From the NCBI GenBank assembly GCA_900073065.1, contig FJOG01000001.1, forward strand, positions 634,430 to 698,429: DNA of 64,000 nucleotides, in the 5' to 3' direction. Positions within the stretch are counted from its first letter, which is position 1. Every line of letters starts with the position of its first letter. Below the pieces are notes generated by a model. It searched no databases, was not told the origin of the DNA, and saw nothing but the letters and a program-made list of their open reading frames with translations. The position numbers were made by a program, and so were the translations under genes. Below, one piece after another: positions 1 through 11,787 of this stretch. The stretch comes from Phialocephala subalpina (Eukaryota > Ascomycota > Leotiomycetes > Helotiales > Mollisiaceae).

Positions 1-1844
1 AAAAGTAGTAAAAAATTATAATATATAATTATTAATTTATTTTAATTTTAAAAACGCGAAAGAATTATTAAATTTTTATAATAAAAATTATAATTTTAAA
101 AAAGTTTCGATTTATTCCTTTTAATAGAAAATCAAATAGTAAAAAATTAAAACGAAAATATAATAAACTTCGAAAATACGCGTAAATTATTTGCTTTTAT
201 TTTTATTTTATTTTTTGATTATATAAATCGATAAAGATTAATTAATTAAAATTTATTTTATTATATAATAATTTAAAAATCTCGAGTATTTCGCTAAAAA
301 AAAGTCTTATAATCGAAAAACGCCGCAAAATTTATACGCTAAAAAATAAAATACTTTAAAAACGCTAAAATTTAAATTTCTTTTTTAAATTACCATAATA
401 TTTCCGTAAGAATACTATTATTATCCTCCTTTTTTTTTATCGATAATAAAATACTAAAAAGAGTTAATAATAATTAAAGGAATTAATTTAATATATATTA
501 TAAATCGAAAAAAAGCGTTAAAGTTTTTAATAGCGGTAATTAATTCTTTTAAAATTTAAAACTTTATAATTTTAACGTTAAAAGCGCTAAAAAAAATACT
601 AAGTTTATAAGCGTTTATTTTTATTTGCGTAATAATTTTTATATTAATAGCGTAAAAATTTCTAAAAAATTACTCGAAGTATTAATATACTTCGAGAGTA
701 ATAAAATAAACGGATTTATTTCGAGGGCATATTATTTATCGAAAACTTCTTTTAAAGAAAATTCTTTTTCGATTTTAATTCGCCAAGAAAAATTAATTAA
801 TTTAAATTTAATTTAAAATTCGTTTAAATCGAAATTAAAATAACGGTTTTAAATTATATTTTCTAAGAAAGTTTTAATATAGTTTTTTAAGTTACGAAAT
901 AATATATAAAGTTTATATAATATTTATACTCGTTAATTATATTAAAAGTACTTTAAGAATTATATATACTTTTTTATAAAAGCTTTTTTTACTATTATAT
1001 TTTTTGTAATTCTTCGAATTAAATTTCGATTTATATTTATATTAAGAGTTTACTATTAAATGTTTAAAATAATAGAAATAGCGCTCGATTATAAATTAAA
1101 AAATATTAATCTTTTTACGAAAACGTTTATTTAAATTAATACGCTTAGTATTTTTACGCTTTTTACTCGTAATAAAAATAAAAAAGGCAAATTAAATAAA
1201 AGTAATCGATATATCGAATATAAATTAGAAGATTAAAAGAAGTTTATAAAATTTAATTACGGAAATATAAAATAATTTAAAGAGATTAAATATAAAGAGA
1301 GTATTATTTAATTATATAAAAGAGGTTTAAAGTTTTATTTCGCGATTTTAAAGAATTATATTATATCGAATTAAAAATAAATTACTTCGATTTTGATTAA
1401 TTAAATAGCGTAAAACGCCCGCGATTACGATTCGAACGCTAATTAACCTTTTAATTATAACGCTTTATTGAGAAACGCGATACGAGAATTATATTATAAA
1501 GATTTAAATTTTATTTAAAAATTATTTATTTCTTTTAAAGTTTAAAGAGTCTTTATTAAAGTATATAAAAGTCTTTATATTATTTTACGTATAAAAAGAG
1601 TAAATTATTACTTTATTTACTAATTAGCGAGATAATTATTATTATAGTTACTATAAAAATATAATAAATTCCTATTCTCGATTTTAATTTACGGAGAGAT
1701 TTTCCTATTTATATATTCTTACGATATGCTATCGGTAAACTATTAAAATCGATTTATTAATCTAATGGAAATAAATTAATTAAAGGGCATTTTTATCTCG
1801 TATTTATATAGCCCGAACTTTATAAAGGACGTAAAAGCAACGGA

Positions 1845-1996
1845 AGTTTATAATAACCGTTATTCCTTCGATTGGTAAAATATAATCCGTACTAGCAAAG
1901 GGGCTTATTTGGGATAATAGAGCATAAAATTATATATTTTTACATATAAATTTATTAGTAAAATATATTATTTGAATGATATCGCATTTAATACTC
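1845..1996 (-). repeat. Mutated LTR copy, minus orientation (5' part of the LTR)
   Basis: The reverse complement of this segment aligns along most of its length with 3690-3870. Nearly all differences are G-to-A or C-to-T, as expected from RIP acting on this copy. On the minus strand it is preceded by a purine run (rc of 1994-2005, AAAAAGGGGGAG) that looks like a polypurine tract. That would make it the 3' LTR of an element whose internal part lies at higher coordinates. Beyond 1845 the match fades. Confidence 0.65.
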
Positions 1997-3680
1997 CCCC
2001 TTTTTACAAAGGTTAATATCACAAAATATATAACTATTATGCGATCGCTTTACTCTACTCCCTATTGCCTTTTCCAAAGCTTTCTTACACTTTAATTTAT
2101 ATGAATACTATATACAAATACTTTTAAAGCGCTTTTCCTAATAATACAAATACTATAAATAAAAGTTAAATACTTTCTTTTTATTTAATCCCATTTATAA
2201 ACTCTATAGTTTTACCCTTTTAAAATAATTTAAAAGCTTATAATAAAACTCTATTTTAAATTGCAAATATATAAAAAACGCTTATTTATATGCAATTAAT
2301 ATAATTTATAAGTATTCATATAAATTATATTAATCAACCAGTAAAATAAAGGCTACCAAGTCCTAAATATAGGCTTATAAGTCTTATAAGCTTCCTTAAA
2401 CTAATTTACAAGATTAATACTTCCTATATATTGATTGTAATTATCAATAAAACAAAGAATTTACAAGGTTTTTATATACTCATTCCCAAAAACCTTTCGA
2501 ACGATACGCCCATTAATTAATGTCTTTACAAGACACCTTTTAACTTTCTCTCTAAAGTCTTCTACTTTATCTACTATATAAATATTATTCAAAGCAAAGA
2601 TAATATTATTATCTTACCAAACCAAGCAAAAGACGTCTTAAACCACCTTTACCAAAAGAGTATTCCATTCAAGCTTTATTGAGAATCGAGCCTTCAATTC
2701 AACCAACTCTTAAAGAAACTCTCTATATGGCCTTATTATCCCCACCGCACTAAAGTTGCAAGCCCATAGCTTTACAAATAAGCATATACTCGTGAAATAA
2801 TTATCCAAATATATCGTAAGATAACGGCATAGAAAAGAGAGAACAAAAGTCCGTACGAGGCAATTAGTATTCGTTAATTTAAAGTAAAGGATAATATCTT
2901 GTAATCCTTTCTCTCGAAAGCTCCAAATCCAATTGAATATATATTTATAATCTATAATTCCAAAGATCTTATACCCTTATTTGATTAGTTTACTCGGCAT
3001 TTTATATATATAGAATAATCTAAAGTAATTAGTAAAGTAATAAAATAAAAAACAAAAAAATGCACTTATTAAAACACCGTATTATAAACTCATCAATACT
3101 CACTTCAAAAGAAGGAGAATAATACCGTTAAAAAAAAGCTTGAATTAAAGAAGCCAAAAGTTCGAGCTTATACCACTAGATCTTATTAGAAAGCAAATGA
3201 AACCCTACTCTTTTATTACTCTTATAATATGAAATATAATAAAACCTCTTAATTTACTCAAAGCGGCAAAGTAATATATGGATTGCAATCGTATATAAAG
3301 GGCCCTTATTAAAGTCTAAGTTCCAATACATCTCAATTACAAGCTCTTCATAAACTCCCATATATATAATTGCACTAAGAAACACATATAACTCCTCTAC
3401 TAGCAAATCTGTCTATTCTCGTGCCTTCTTTTATAGTACGCGCAGTCTTTATATACTCGCATATCGATTAGTATTCGTAGTAATCGTACGGAGGAGATCG
3501 TGAGTAAAAAACAAGCTAAAGTAATCGAATAAGTGCGTGTTTCGAGGGAAAGACGGAAGTAGGAGTGTTTTTACTATCTGCTTAAACTCGCATTTAAAGG
3601 GCTCGTAATAAACGTTTGTGATTAGTTCAAATTTAAAGAGTATATCCTCAAGAGACTAAGCTTTTAATATCTCGAGCGCG
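1997..3680 (-). mobile_element. Degraded internal region of a minus-strand LTR retrotransposon
   Basis: The segment lies between the two inverted LTR copies. A polypurine-tract-like run at its low-coordinate end implies that it is the 3' internal part of an element read on the minus strand. Composition is intermediate between normal DNA and the flanking AT-rich tract. I could not find an intact reverse transcriptase, RNase H or integrase frame. Assignment to a Ty1/copia-like element rests only on LTR style and the GGGGGAGT tract, so the superfamily is uncertain. Confidence 0.5.
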
Positions 3681-4151
3681 TGTTAAGAGTAACGCGTAAG
3701 CGCGATATCCATTCAAATGATGTATCTTACTAATAAATTTGTATGCAAAGATACATAATTTTATGCTCTGTTATCCTAAACAAGCCCCCTTGCTAGTGCG
3801 GACTATGTCTCACCGGTCGAAGGGATAGAGAGTTAATGAGGCTTATAATAGAGATTTGATACCGAGGACGGTATTATAGGGAGGGGGAATCGTGTCACGT
3901 ATAGGATTGGGTGTCTTATTGGCGCAGCCTTTGGCTGGCTTACAATTACTATTTAAGGCTGCGCAGCCTCTATAACTTACGTAGAGCTCGCGTAAACTTA
4001 CGCGTAGCGTAAGAGGTTTTACGAGGGCTATGCGATTATTATTCTTAAGTTGTTATTCTGTATATAAAGGCTCTTTGAATCTCTGGTAGAAAGATAGAGA
4101 TTAATCTAATACTAATTTGATTTATTGTTGCCTCTTTTTATTTTATACTTT
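3681..4151 (+). repeat. Better-preserved LTR, plus orientation
   Basis: The copy starts with a TGTTAAGAG terminus at 3681 and is the less mutated partner of the inverted copy at 1845-1996. It contains a GC-rich palindromic stretch around ggctgcgcagcc (about 3955-3970) and a TATA-like tgtatataaagg near 4060. It ends near 4151, just before TAATAGCG (4153-4160), which could be a mutated tRNA primer-binding site. About 470 bp is a usual length for a fungal LTR. Boundaries are by eye and no target-site duplication was identified. Confidence 0.6.
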
Positions 4152-5440
4152 ATAATAGCGAAAATATTATACTAGCGGTAAAAAAGGCCAAAATTAATAT
4201 TAAAATAACGCGTAAAATCAAAAAGCGTAATAATAAGAATATTATTTATTATAATTATAATAATTTATTAATATTTTCTTTTTATAATCGAATGATTATA
4301 TAATCGAAAAGCGGAAAATATCCGGTTTTTTTAGAATTAAATATAGAATAATTAAATAATATTATTATTTAAGATTATTATTATCGCGAGATATTAGAAT
4401 TCGATATTTCTTAAAAGTTTGATTTTATTACTTTTAAAAATATAATCCGTATAATATTACGATAACTCGGAAAATATCAAATAAAGCTTATAAAAAAATT
4501 CGATTTTATTTTTATTTAAAAAGTTATTTGATATAAAATTGTTTTAAAGCGGGAATATTAAATAATAAAGAAATAAAAAAAAGTATTATTCTCGGATAAA
4601 ACTTTTATTTTAATTAGAAAATATTATAAAAAAATATTATATATTACGAAAAATTAATAAAATATATGAAAATAATTATATTAAAGTTTAATATAATAAT
4701 TATTCATAAGTTATATTTTGAAGAATCTTTTTTTATGATTTTAAAGAATTATATTACGTTTATTATAAAGAAATAACTATTTAAATAAAATAATATATTG
4801 GAATTATTAAAGTATATAACGATTTATAAATATTGGTTATATAAATAAAATAGGATATTAAAGTCGCCGAGGATATTATAAAATAAATAATACTTAAAAA
4901 GAAAAAGTTTAAAAGGTTTATATTATTCGAAAACTTCGTTAAGAATTACTTTTTAATTATATTACAAGAAAAAAATAAAAGTAATATTAATTATATATAA
5001 TATAAATATAAAGTACTTGAATTTCTTTTTATTCTTTATATACGCGAAATAAACTTTTAACGCTTTTATAACCTTAATAATCTCGATATTCTTAATTTTA
5101 TTTTCTAGTAAAATAACGTAATTTCTTATATTAATTATTAAATAATAAAATTACTTTAAAAATAAAAAAAATATTAAAATACTTTGGGAATTCGTTTAAT
5201 ATAAGCGTTATTAAAAAGGTTTAAATGCTTATAAGAATTAAAATCACAAACGTATAAAATCGGCCTTATATTCTCGAATAAATAAAGAGAGTTTAATACG
5301 TTAAATAGGAGGTATTAAAGTAAAATATAATTCGTAAATAAATTATTAAGATAATGGAAAACAATTAGCGGATATTAGATAATAAAAGAGGCAATTATTT
5401 CTATGGATAGTTAGCAAATTGATCGAATTATTATAGAATT
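4152..5440 (+). mobile_element. RIP-degraded internal domain following the plus-strand LTR
   Basis: The segment begins at the putative primer-binding site and runs to the edge of the AT-rich block. It is full of stops in every frame. By position it should be the gag-side part of the element whose 5' LTR is at 3681-4151, but no protein motif survives to confirm that. Confidence 0.5.
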
Positions 5441-5450
5441 AAAACTTGGT

Positions 5451-6429
5451 CTAAATACTGATTTTAGTGTTTTCGGACATCTTTTTCGTCACGTGCAAGG
5501 CTTAATACTTGTTAATCGGCCCTTTGTATGGGGACTCAAAGCTCCAGCGAGCTTCCACTGTAGGAATAGCGTTCCAGCCACTGAAAACACCACACGCACC
5601 CTCTAAAGCTACGATATTCACACAATTTGTCGGCAACTTCGCTGCTGTAACGTTCTTCTTTTGAATCGAATTGAAAATGGCCTTAGAGCTGGGAAGAAAA
5701 GAAGCTCTGTATGTCAAATTTTCAGATGCTAACTTGGAGGCTGCTTTTCATGTTGCTGAACGCAGTGGCGGGCGGGCATCAGTGTGCGAAAGCTGTATTT
5801 GAATGTTATTTCCTCTTATCCACTATTTGTAATTTGTCTTTCACCTGTCACAAAGTACTCCTCTACTCTCAGTTGATAGCATTCCATGTTCATTCTCGTG
5901 CGGCTTTGCTTCCATACCACGCCACCAAACCTCGTTTCCGATCAGCCGATTACAACACCATTACCGATGCATTGTTTTTCTTCAACTGTTTTAAGTCTCT
6001 CTTGAAGTCAGAGACGCGTTTAACATCTCAAAAATAATCGCAACGGTACTCCGTAGATGATGAGAAATCCCAACTCAATCGGACTCGGTACTCACACTCG
6101 CCTAACGGTCTTCGCTACACCTTTCGGCGTTCGGTGCACCACTCACTTTCTATAACATGCTACTCAAGAATTCGTTTTATTAGCCTTGGAAAGAGAAGAG
6201 AGCCTCAAATCACTCTCAGCCTCGCCCTTTCCTCGATTTGAGACTTTTGACTCTCGCTCTCGCTTCCTGTTCTGGAAGGTAACACGGAAGTCAACGTACG
6301 CGGCAAGCCTCAACCTGCTGCACCTCAGCATATCTTCTATGTCGCTTGCTACGATTAACAAACGCCATTAACACCATCACTATCTATCTCTCCACTCCCC
6401 CCGAGACACAACCAAACAAGAGCATCAAA
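5451..6429. other. Intergenic, no gene seen
   Basis: Base composition is normal. Two overlapping ORFs of 61-108 codons on opposite strands have no recognisable features. The 3' part is presumably the promoter and 5' leader of the oxidoreductase gene starting at 6430; CA-rich sequence precedes its ATG, as is common before fungal starts. Confidence 0.5.
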
Positions 6430-7662
6430 ATGAAAGCTCTCGGCCTCACCAAATTCGGAAAACCCACCAACCTCGAAATCCTCACCCTCCCAGACCCAGT
6501 CATCGAATCACCAGAAGACATCATAGTCTCCGTCAAAGCAATAAGTGTCAACCCCGCCGATTATGTCCGCATGTCAGGAATAACACGATTCGTTGAACCT
6601 ATTACGTTCGCCTCCCCTCCTTTTCCCCCCGCCCTTCCCCTCTCTTCACCTGACGCCTCCCCCTTTCTCTTTCCTCTCAAATCTAGGACGAGACTGATAA
6701 ACAGCAGGCCACCATTCACAATAGCAGCCGACTTCTCCGGCGTGATATTTGAGGTGGGTGAGAGTGTGACAAAATTCAAGAAAGGAGATAAAGTCTACGG
6801 ATTTTGTATCCACGTCCACGGGACCGCCTCCCAGCTTTTACACCTTACTCCTAAAACTGGACATTTCATCTCGCACATCCCTTCCTCTCCAACCGGTACT
6901 CTATCCATAGAAGAAGCAGCCGCCATCCCAGTAGCATGCTGTACAGCAATCTCCGCACTCTGGCAAGCTGATCGACTTATCGCTCTCAAAGAGTCGTCCG
7001 GCTCCAGGGACTCGGGCGGCCTTGTTGGAAAAACTGTTTTTGTTACCGCGGGACTAGGAGGCATCGGCAGCTCCACTCTCCAAATCCTAAAATCTTGCTT
7101 TGAGGTTAAGAAAGTCATTACTACTGTTTCGACTTCTAAGATTCCTTTGGTGGATGAGTTGCTAGGAGAAGGGAAGGTAGATTTGATTGTGGATTACACG
7201 AAAGGTCAGAATGATGTTGTGGAGAAGATTGGGAAAGAAACTGTGGATTTCCTATTCGATACAGTAGGGCAGGGAATGGGTGTTATTGAAGTTATGAAGA
7301 AAGGGGGATTGATATTGAATACTAAGGGGAAATCATCCACCACGCTCCGTGCGGAAGTCGTCAATCCTCCATTTTGGATTTGTTGGTTGGTAGATTTACA
7401 TCTCGCGGTTCAGAGATGGAGAGCTGGGCGGTATGGGGTGGAGTATGATCATACACATACACAATTTGGGGATAGATTTGGAGATGCGTTTAGGGGATGG
7501 GTTGAGGAGGGGAAGTTGAGACCAATTGTTGGGAGATTGGTGGAGTTTGAGAAGGGTAAGGAAGAGGAGGGCTTGCAGGAGGTGAAGGCTGTGTTAGAGA
7601 TGGCGGGGAAGGGTAAGGGCGCTGTGGGGAAGATGGTTGTGAGGCTGGATGGATTTGATTAG
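6430..7662 (+). CDS. MDR-family zinc-type alcohol dehydrogenase-like / quinone oxidoreductase
   Basis: This is a medium-chain dehydrogenase/reductase, a cytosolic NAD(P)H-dependent enzyme of unknown substrate. The ATG at 6430 follows an A-rich context (catcaaaATG) and begins the usual MKALGL-type strand; an upstream in-frame ATG at 6346 is poorer. Visible parts are the GroES-like N-terminus with VNPADYVR, the central ADFSGVIFEVG segment, and the Rossmann nucleotide loop AGLGGIGSS. The enzyme-zinc cysteines of classical ADHs are absent, so it belongs to the zinc-free quinone-reductase branch. A pyrimidine-rich insert at 6606-6686 (81 nt, branch ctgac, acceptor ctag) disrupts a conserved stretch and is probably an in-frame intron with a weak donor. 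Removing it gives about 383 aa, near family length; unspliced it is 410 aa. Confidence 0.82.
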   Translation: MKALGLTKFGKPTNLEILTLPDPVIESPEDIIVSVKAISVNPADYVRMSGITRFVEPITFASPPFPPALPLSSPDASPFLFPLKSRTRLINSRPPFTIAADFSGVIFEVGESVTKFKKGDKVYGFCIHVHGTASQLLHLTPKTGHFISHIPSSPTGTLSIEEAAAIPVACCTAISALWQADRLIALKESSGSRDSGGLVGKTVFVTAGLGGIGSSTLQILKSCFEVKKVITTVSTSKIPLVDELLGEGKVDLIVDYTKGQNDVVEKIGKETVDFLFDTVGQGMGVIEVMKKGGLILNTKGKSSTTLRAEVVNPPFWICWLVDLHLAVQRWRAGRYGVEYDHTHTQFGDRFGDAFRGWVEEGKLRPIVGRLVEFEKGKEEEGLQEVKAVLEMAGKGKGAVGKMVVRLDGFD

Positions 7663-7941
7663 GTAATTGATTGATTTCTCGTCTGCATCTCTCATTTCCT
7701 ATCGTAATGATACCAAAAACCGAGACTCCGATGCCGCAAACGCCCGGTCAAAAGATGTTATGTTAGGTTCATAAATTGAACGATGGAAATCTCCCAGATG
7801 ATGTTGTTTTTGCCATGTTGCGCTTGTCTGAAATGCTATTAGCGGTATGATAATGCGTGGTGTAGAGGTGTATATATAGTGGCGTCGAAAAGTGTCGGCC
7901 TGCCGCCATTCGTCTGCCGAGTGTGATATTTCGAGTACCGA

Positions 7942-8917
7942 TTAAGTGACCATGGTGCGTGCATCAACGTCCTGCGCCTCCTCTGCTAATGATTTAACTG
8001 TAATTACTTTTACGTCTCGAACTCCGAGCCTAGTCTCATTCGGCTGTTGATTGAAGAAGCAGTCGCCTAACTATGGGACGAGTCAGCAACCTATCTCGCA
8101 TTCTTTTTGTATAGAGTAGGAGAGATGAATGACATACTTATGAACATAGTCGTGGCGAATAGAACTGTTTCGAGACTTGCAAAAGCCAAGGCCACTCTCA
8201 AAGCCGCGATGCCTGACCATTGATTGGGCAATGAATTGACCAATGCAGCTTCAGCTTCTGTCAGACTGTCATAGAGGACATCTTCGGCTGCATCCCAGGT
8301 TTGGCATTCCCAGGCGAGGAGAGAGACGCTAGTGATCCAGAATGCGGTGGCAATGATCTCGAGGATGCTAGCCATAATATCAGTGTATGCCATAATGGAC
8401 TTTCTTCAGGGTGACTGACATGTGGACTCGGTAGTAATACAGCTTCGGTGCTCGTTCCGGTGTGACGAAAATCTGTTCAGAAGTCAGTACTACTGGGGAC
8501 TTCAAGAGGAGGGGTCTAAATGTACGTAGAGCATGAAGACGATGGTCCAGACGAAAGCCAGAAAGCTAATTCCTGGTATGTGTAAGTGGAGAACTGATGA
8601 CTATCGACCTCGTCTTACCAAAGGTATGGAACTGTGGAAATTGTTAGCATTCTTTAGACCATTCACATTAGAGTCAAACTTACATAGTCGCCACCGAACA
8701 CAGACACGACATATCCTGTGAGAACGAGGACGGTGAATGCGAGTAGCTTGTGCATCTATCAACATCTGATGCAGCCTTCCACTCGCGTGTCGATGTTACT
8801 CACCAGTTGTGCAATACGGATTACCGTAAGCCAGAATGGCATGCTAGAAATGAGCGCCCTTCGCACCCATTCTTGTTGACTTTCAACGTCCTCGAGTTGC
8901 TCGGAGGGGTAACTCAT
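7942..8917 (-). CDS. Four-TM fungal membrane protein (MARVEL-like), 7 exons
   Basis: I reconstructed seven exons: 8917-8804, 8755-8684, 8631-8619, 8572-8526, 8472-8420, 8367-8138 and 8066-7942, with GT-AG introns of 46-71 nt. The frame stays open across all joins and gives about 217 aa. The N-terminus is acidic and soluble (MSYPSEQLEDVES). Four hydrophobic stretches follow, the third around LEIIATAFWITSVSLLAW and the fourth around VALAFASLETVLFATTMF, and then a charged C-terminal tail of about 40 residues. The four-helix layout with short loops resembles fungal MARVEL or membrane-associating-domain proteins, but this is a topology argument and not a motif match. The third exon is only 13 nt. 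Function is unknown; plasma-membrane or vesicle location is an inference. Confidence 0.7.
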
Positions 8918-11787
8918 GATGCCTGGTTCGTCCTACTCCTCGGTTTTCTTTCGACTCGTATCTTCATAGATTGACTTTCAAATGAGTGTGGGGTATCTGG
9001 CTGGCTCTTGAATCATTCACAACAATGAAGAAAAGGAAAGAAGAAAACGACGGGAAGAAAAGATGACTTAAGCATGAAGAAATGAAATATCAAATTAGCT
9101 CCCCATATTCTGCGAGCGCTCGTACATCATTATGCGATGGTAAGTCACAAGTGAAGAACTCGAGAGGAACTGCCATGTTCGCCTCCCGCGCTTGGGGCCA
9201 GGTCTGGAAGCTAAGGAGGGGTCGGAAGATGGAGATCATAGTAGTGCATCTACCAAGGTCCTGTCAATGGCTATCGTCTTAGGATCTGTCCTTGCTCTGC
9301 ATGGCATGGCTGGGAGGAATGCCGGCAGGCGACAAGAGAGGCGAGACCCTTTAGGTTTCCTTGGCATTAAGCACTCCATATCAGACGAACCTTGGTCATG
9401 CAATACACACCAAAAGTCATCGTACTTCTTCTGCGCTTTGCGATCTTTATCGAAGATAATCAACATCAACATGACAACAACAGTTGAGGATTCCTTGTTG
9501 CTCAAGATACCGCAGTACAACAAGCAATCGACAGAGAAACTGACCAGACTGCGAGATCTTGGAGACTTTAGAGATGTCGCATAAACTCATGTGCGCATCG
9601 ACTTCGTGCGTACCTGACACCCGTTATGAGGTCCGAAACGATAGTAACCCCTGAACCCCAGGTTTTAGGCTGCTCGCTAGACGTAGATCTTCATCCGAAG
9701 GTTAATTCTAATTCCCGCATAGGTCTGGGAGCAATGACAGCTGTCGACATAAGCTATCGATCTCCCATTCAAAACACCCCGGAGTATGATGCCACTCGAA
9801 TGGGAGTTTTTGACCAGGGATTTCTGGGCCGTGCGACGTGAATCGGGGCTGGCACCGCGCCGGAATCCAGGTCGTCCGGGTGGACACATGTGTGGACGCA
9901 TCTTGTTCCAGAAAAGCGTTCAGTTTACCAAGATATGCATATTCCAAGTCAGTGGACTTTGTTCCGTCCATCCCGCAAACTCTCTCGGGTCGGCCAAGTC
10001 GACCTTGGGAGGGAGCAATCGGTACATCATGTGACAATGCATCACGTGAAACCACGTCTCTTCGGCCCTCGCTATGTCTTGGTCCCCCGGATAACATCTG
10101 CCAAGGCAGACCAAGTGTCGGAGACCGGGGGAAGAAAATTTAATCTCCTTTGACTGCCGGCCATTCTTGGACTTTCGGGATGTTGCCGGGTATCGGTAGT
10201 TAGACTTCGGCCGAGTAGTCCTAGAAAGCATGATGGCGGACATGCTTTAGCAAGCTTCTCGCAAAGGCAACGTTTTGAGTTGATAATCAAAGTTTGTTTA
10301 CTCCACTCATGGCTTTATTCTCACAAAAAGTTTGGGGGTTCGGATGAGAGGCATGAACGCGGGGGATCAGTGCCGGACCTGCAGCCTGGTCGGATCTGAC
10401 AAAACCTGATCATGACTTGTTAGCATTAGAGCCTTAAGACATATAACTCCGTCGATATACTTGGAACTACCAAAGGCCCTCACCTCTCGATATAAAGCGT
10501 GATCGTTTGTCGTCATTAGGCCTGGTCTTGATGCTGAGAGCTGTGTGGTTGAGTGGACATTTATTGAAGGAAACATGAAGACAAGGGAACTCGAGGGCCA
10601 ATTGAGCCCTAGCCAGTGGTATTTGAAGCTGTAGTAGGACGACCAGTCTGATGGCAATTGAAATTTGGTGCGTAGCAGTGCGTCTACGTCCACGTGACAC
10701 TTCATCCCTTCCGAATGGTAGAAGCTTAAGCAGGATGATTCGAGGAGCCGTGATTACTCTGGGCGGTTGGAGATCGTACTGAGCTTGTCCATTCTCCCTG
10801 AGCAGTTGGATAAGACGAGTTTGAATTGCATCTCTGATTCTGGAGGGGGAAGACGTTCACCAGGGCCTATTGACCATGAGAAAGAAGGCCTGAGAGCTTT
10901 TCTGGTATCCTGCCATTCATTAGCGTACCGTAAAAAGCCAATTGGTCTAACAATTTGCAACGCTCGTTGATGGGAAGTACTTGCCGACTGTCTGTAGGTA
11001 TGAGAAGGCCACAACGCCATCTCCTAGATTGTTCTGACCCCAGAAAAATGAAATAAGTATTTAGCCAATTGAAAAAGCAAGAGAAATGATAGCCTTGGTG
11101 GCGTTTGTGAAACAAAAAAGCACGAAACTTACATCTTAGCTGATGTCTCTTCGCTTGGCCGGGAGAGAAGGTTACCCGAGAATATATTGTAGGACTTGTG
11201 TTGAGAAACATCACGAGAACCTCAAATCAACCACCTCGACAGTGCAAATATCCTCCTTCGTCCGCGTCTCGGTCGAGACGTCGGCGGTTTGTTTCCAAGG
11301 AAGCGGGATGGAGCGAAAGAGAAAGAGGGAAGAGCTCACGCGAGCAATTGGAGGCGCCAAGAGCTGCAGCACCAATTGAAAAGGGAGGAACGGTGACGTG
11401 CCATTTTCAAACCTTTTCACGAGGCTGCAGCGATGAGCGTGCGTCGCATCAGCACCCCTCCAAGAGAACAACTTCATTCATCATATCGACACTTTCGCAT
11501 CCAGTATTTGCACCGCCTTTTGAATTATTCAATTGAATATTATATTTGGACTCGAAAGGCTTTGCTCCACTATGACCGAGATCCCAAGACGCCGGCTCAG
11601 ATCCTAGCGCATACCACATCGCCGTCGGACCAAACCCTCCATTCCTCGAATCAAGATAAGAGATACACTTCGAAAAAAGCTTGCAGATGTTCTGGGAGAC
11701 CTGCACGCTCTCGACCAGCGCGACTTCAGCCCTGCGAACTCTTCACGACAATTGAGACAAGCATAGAAGACAGGCCATCCCGCCATC
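8918..11787. other. Long intergenic stretch, no supported gene
   Basis: Nearly 2.9 kb holds only many overlapping short ORFs (60-130 codons) on both strands with no recognisable domain or consistent splicing. Composition is ordinary, so this is not RIP-mutated repeat. The last few hundred bases must contain the promoter and leader of the Mg transporter. A non-coding RNA or a fast-evolving small gene cannot be excluded. Confidence 0.5.

Larger units (their letters stand above)
1..5450. repeat. RIP-degraded AT-rich repeat tract
   Basis: This stretch is extremely AT-rich and has no credible long ORF. It changes abruptly near 5450 to normal composition. The remaining C and G sit largely in CpG steps (many cgcg, tcga and acgc words) while CpA, CpT and CpC are scarce, which is what strong C-to-T mutation on both strands would leave if CpG were spared. 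The part at about 1850-4130 is less mutated and holds recognisable LTR copies. I infer that the whole block is dead retrotransposon sequence. The 63-aa ORF at 625-816 is only an AT-rich read-through and is not called as a gene. Confidence 0.85.

Noticed and set aside
625..816. 63-aa ORF in the AT-rich tract
   Set aside because: Composition is that of the mutated repeat (Ile, Asn, Lys, Phe only), with no motif.
5711..6037. 108-aa plus-strand ORF with hydrophobic start
   Set aside because: No family features, overlapped by other frames, adjacent to the repeat edge; likely chance.
9192..9584. 130-aa ORF
   Set aside because: Low-quality composition and competing ORFs on the opposite strand; the C-terminal part MTTTVEDSLLL looked protein-like but has no further support.
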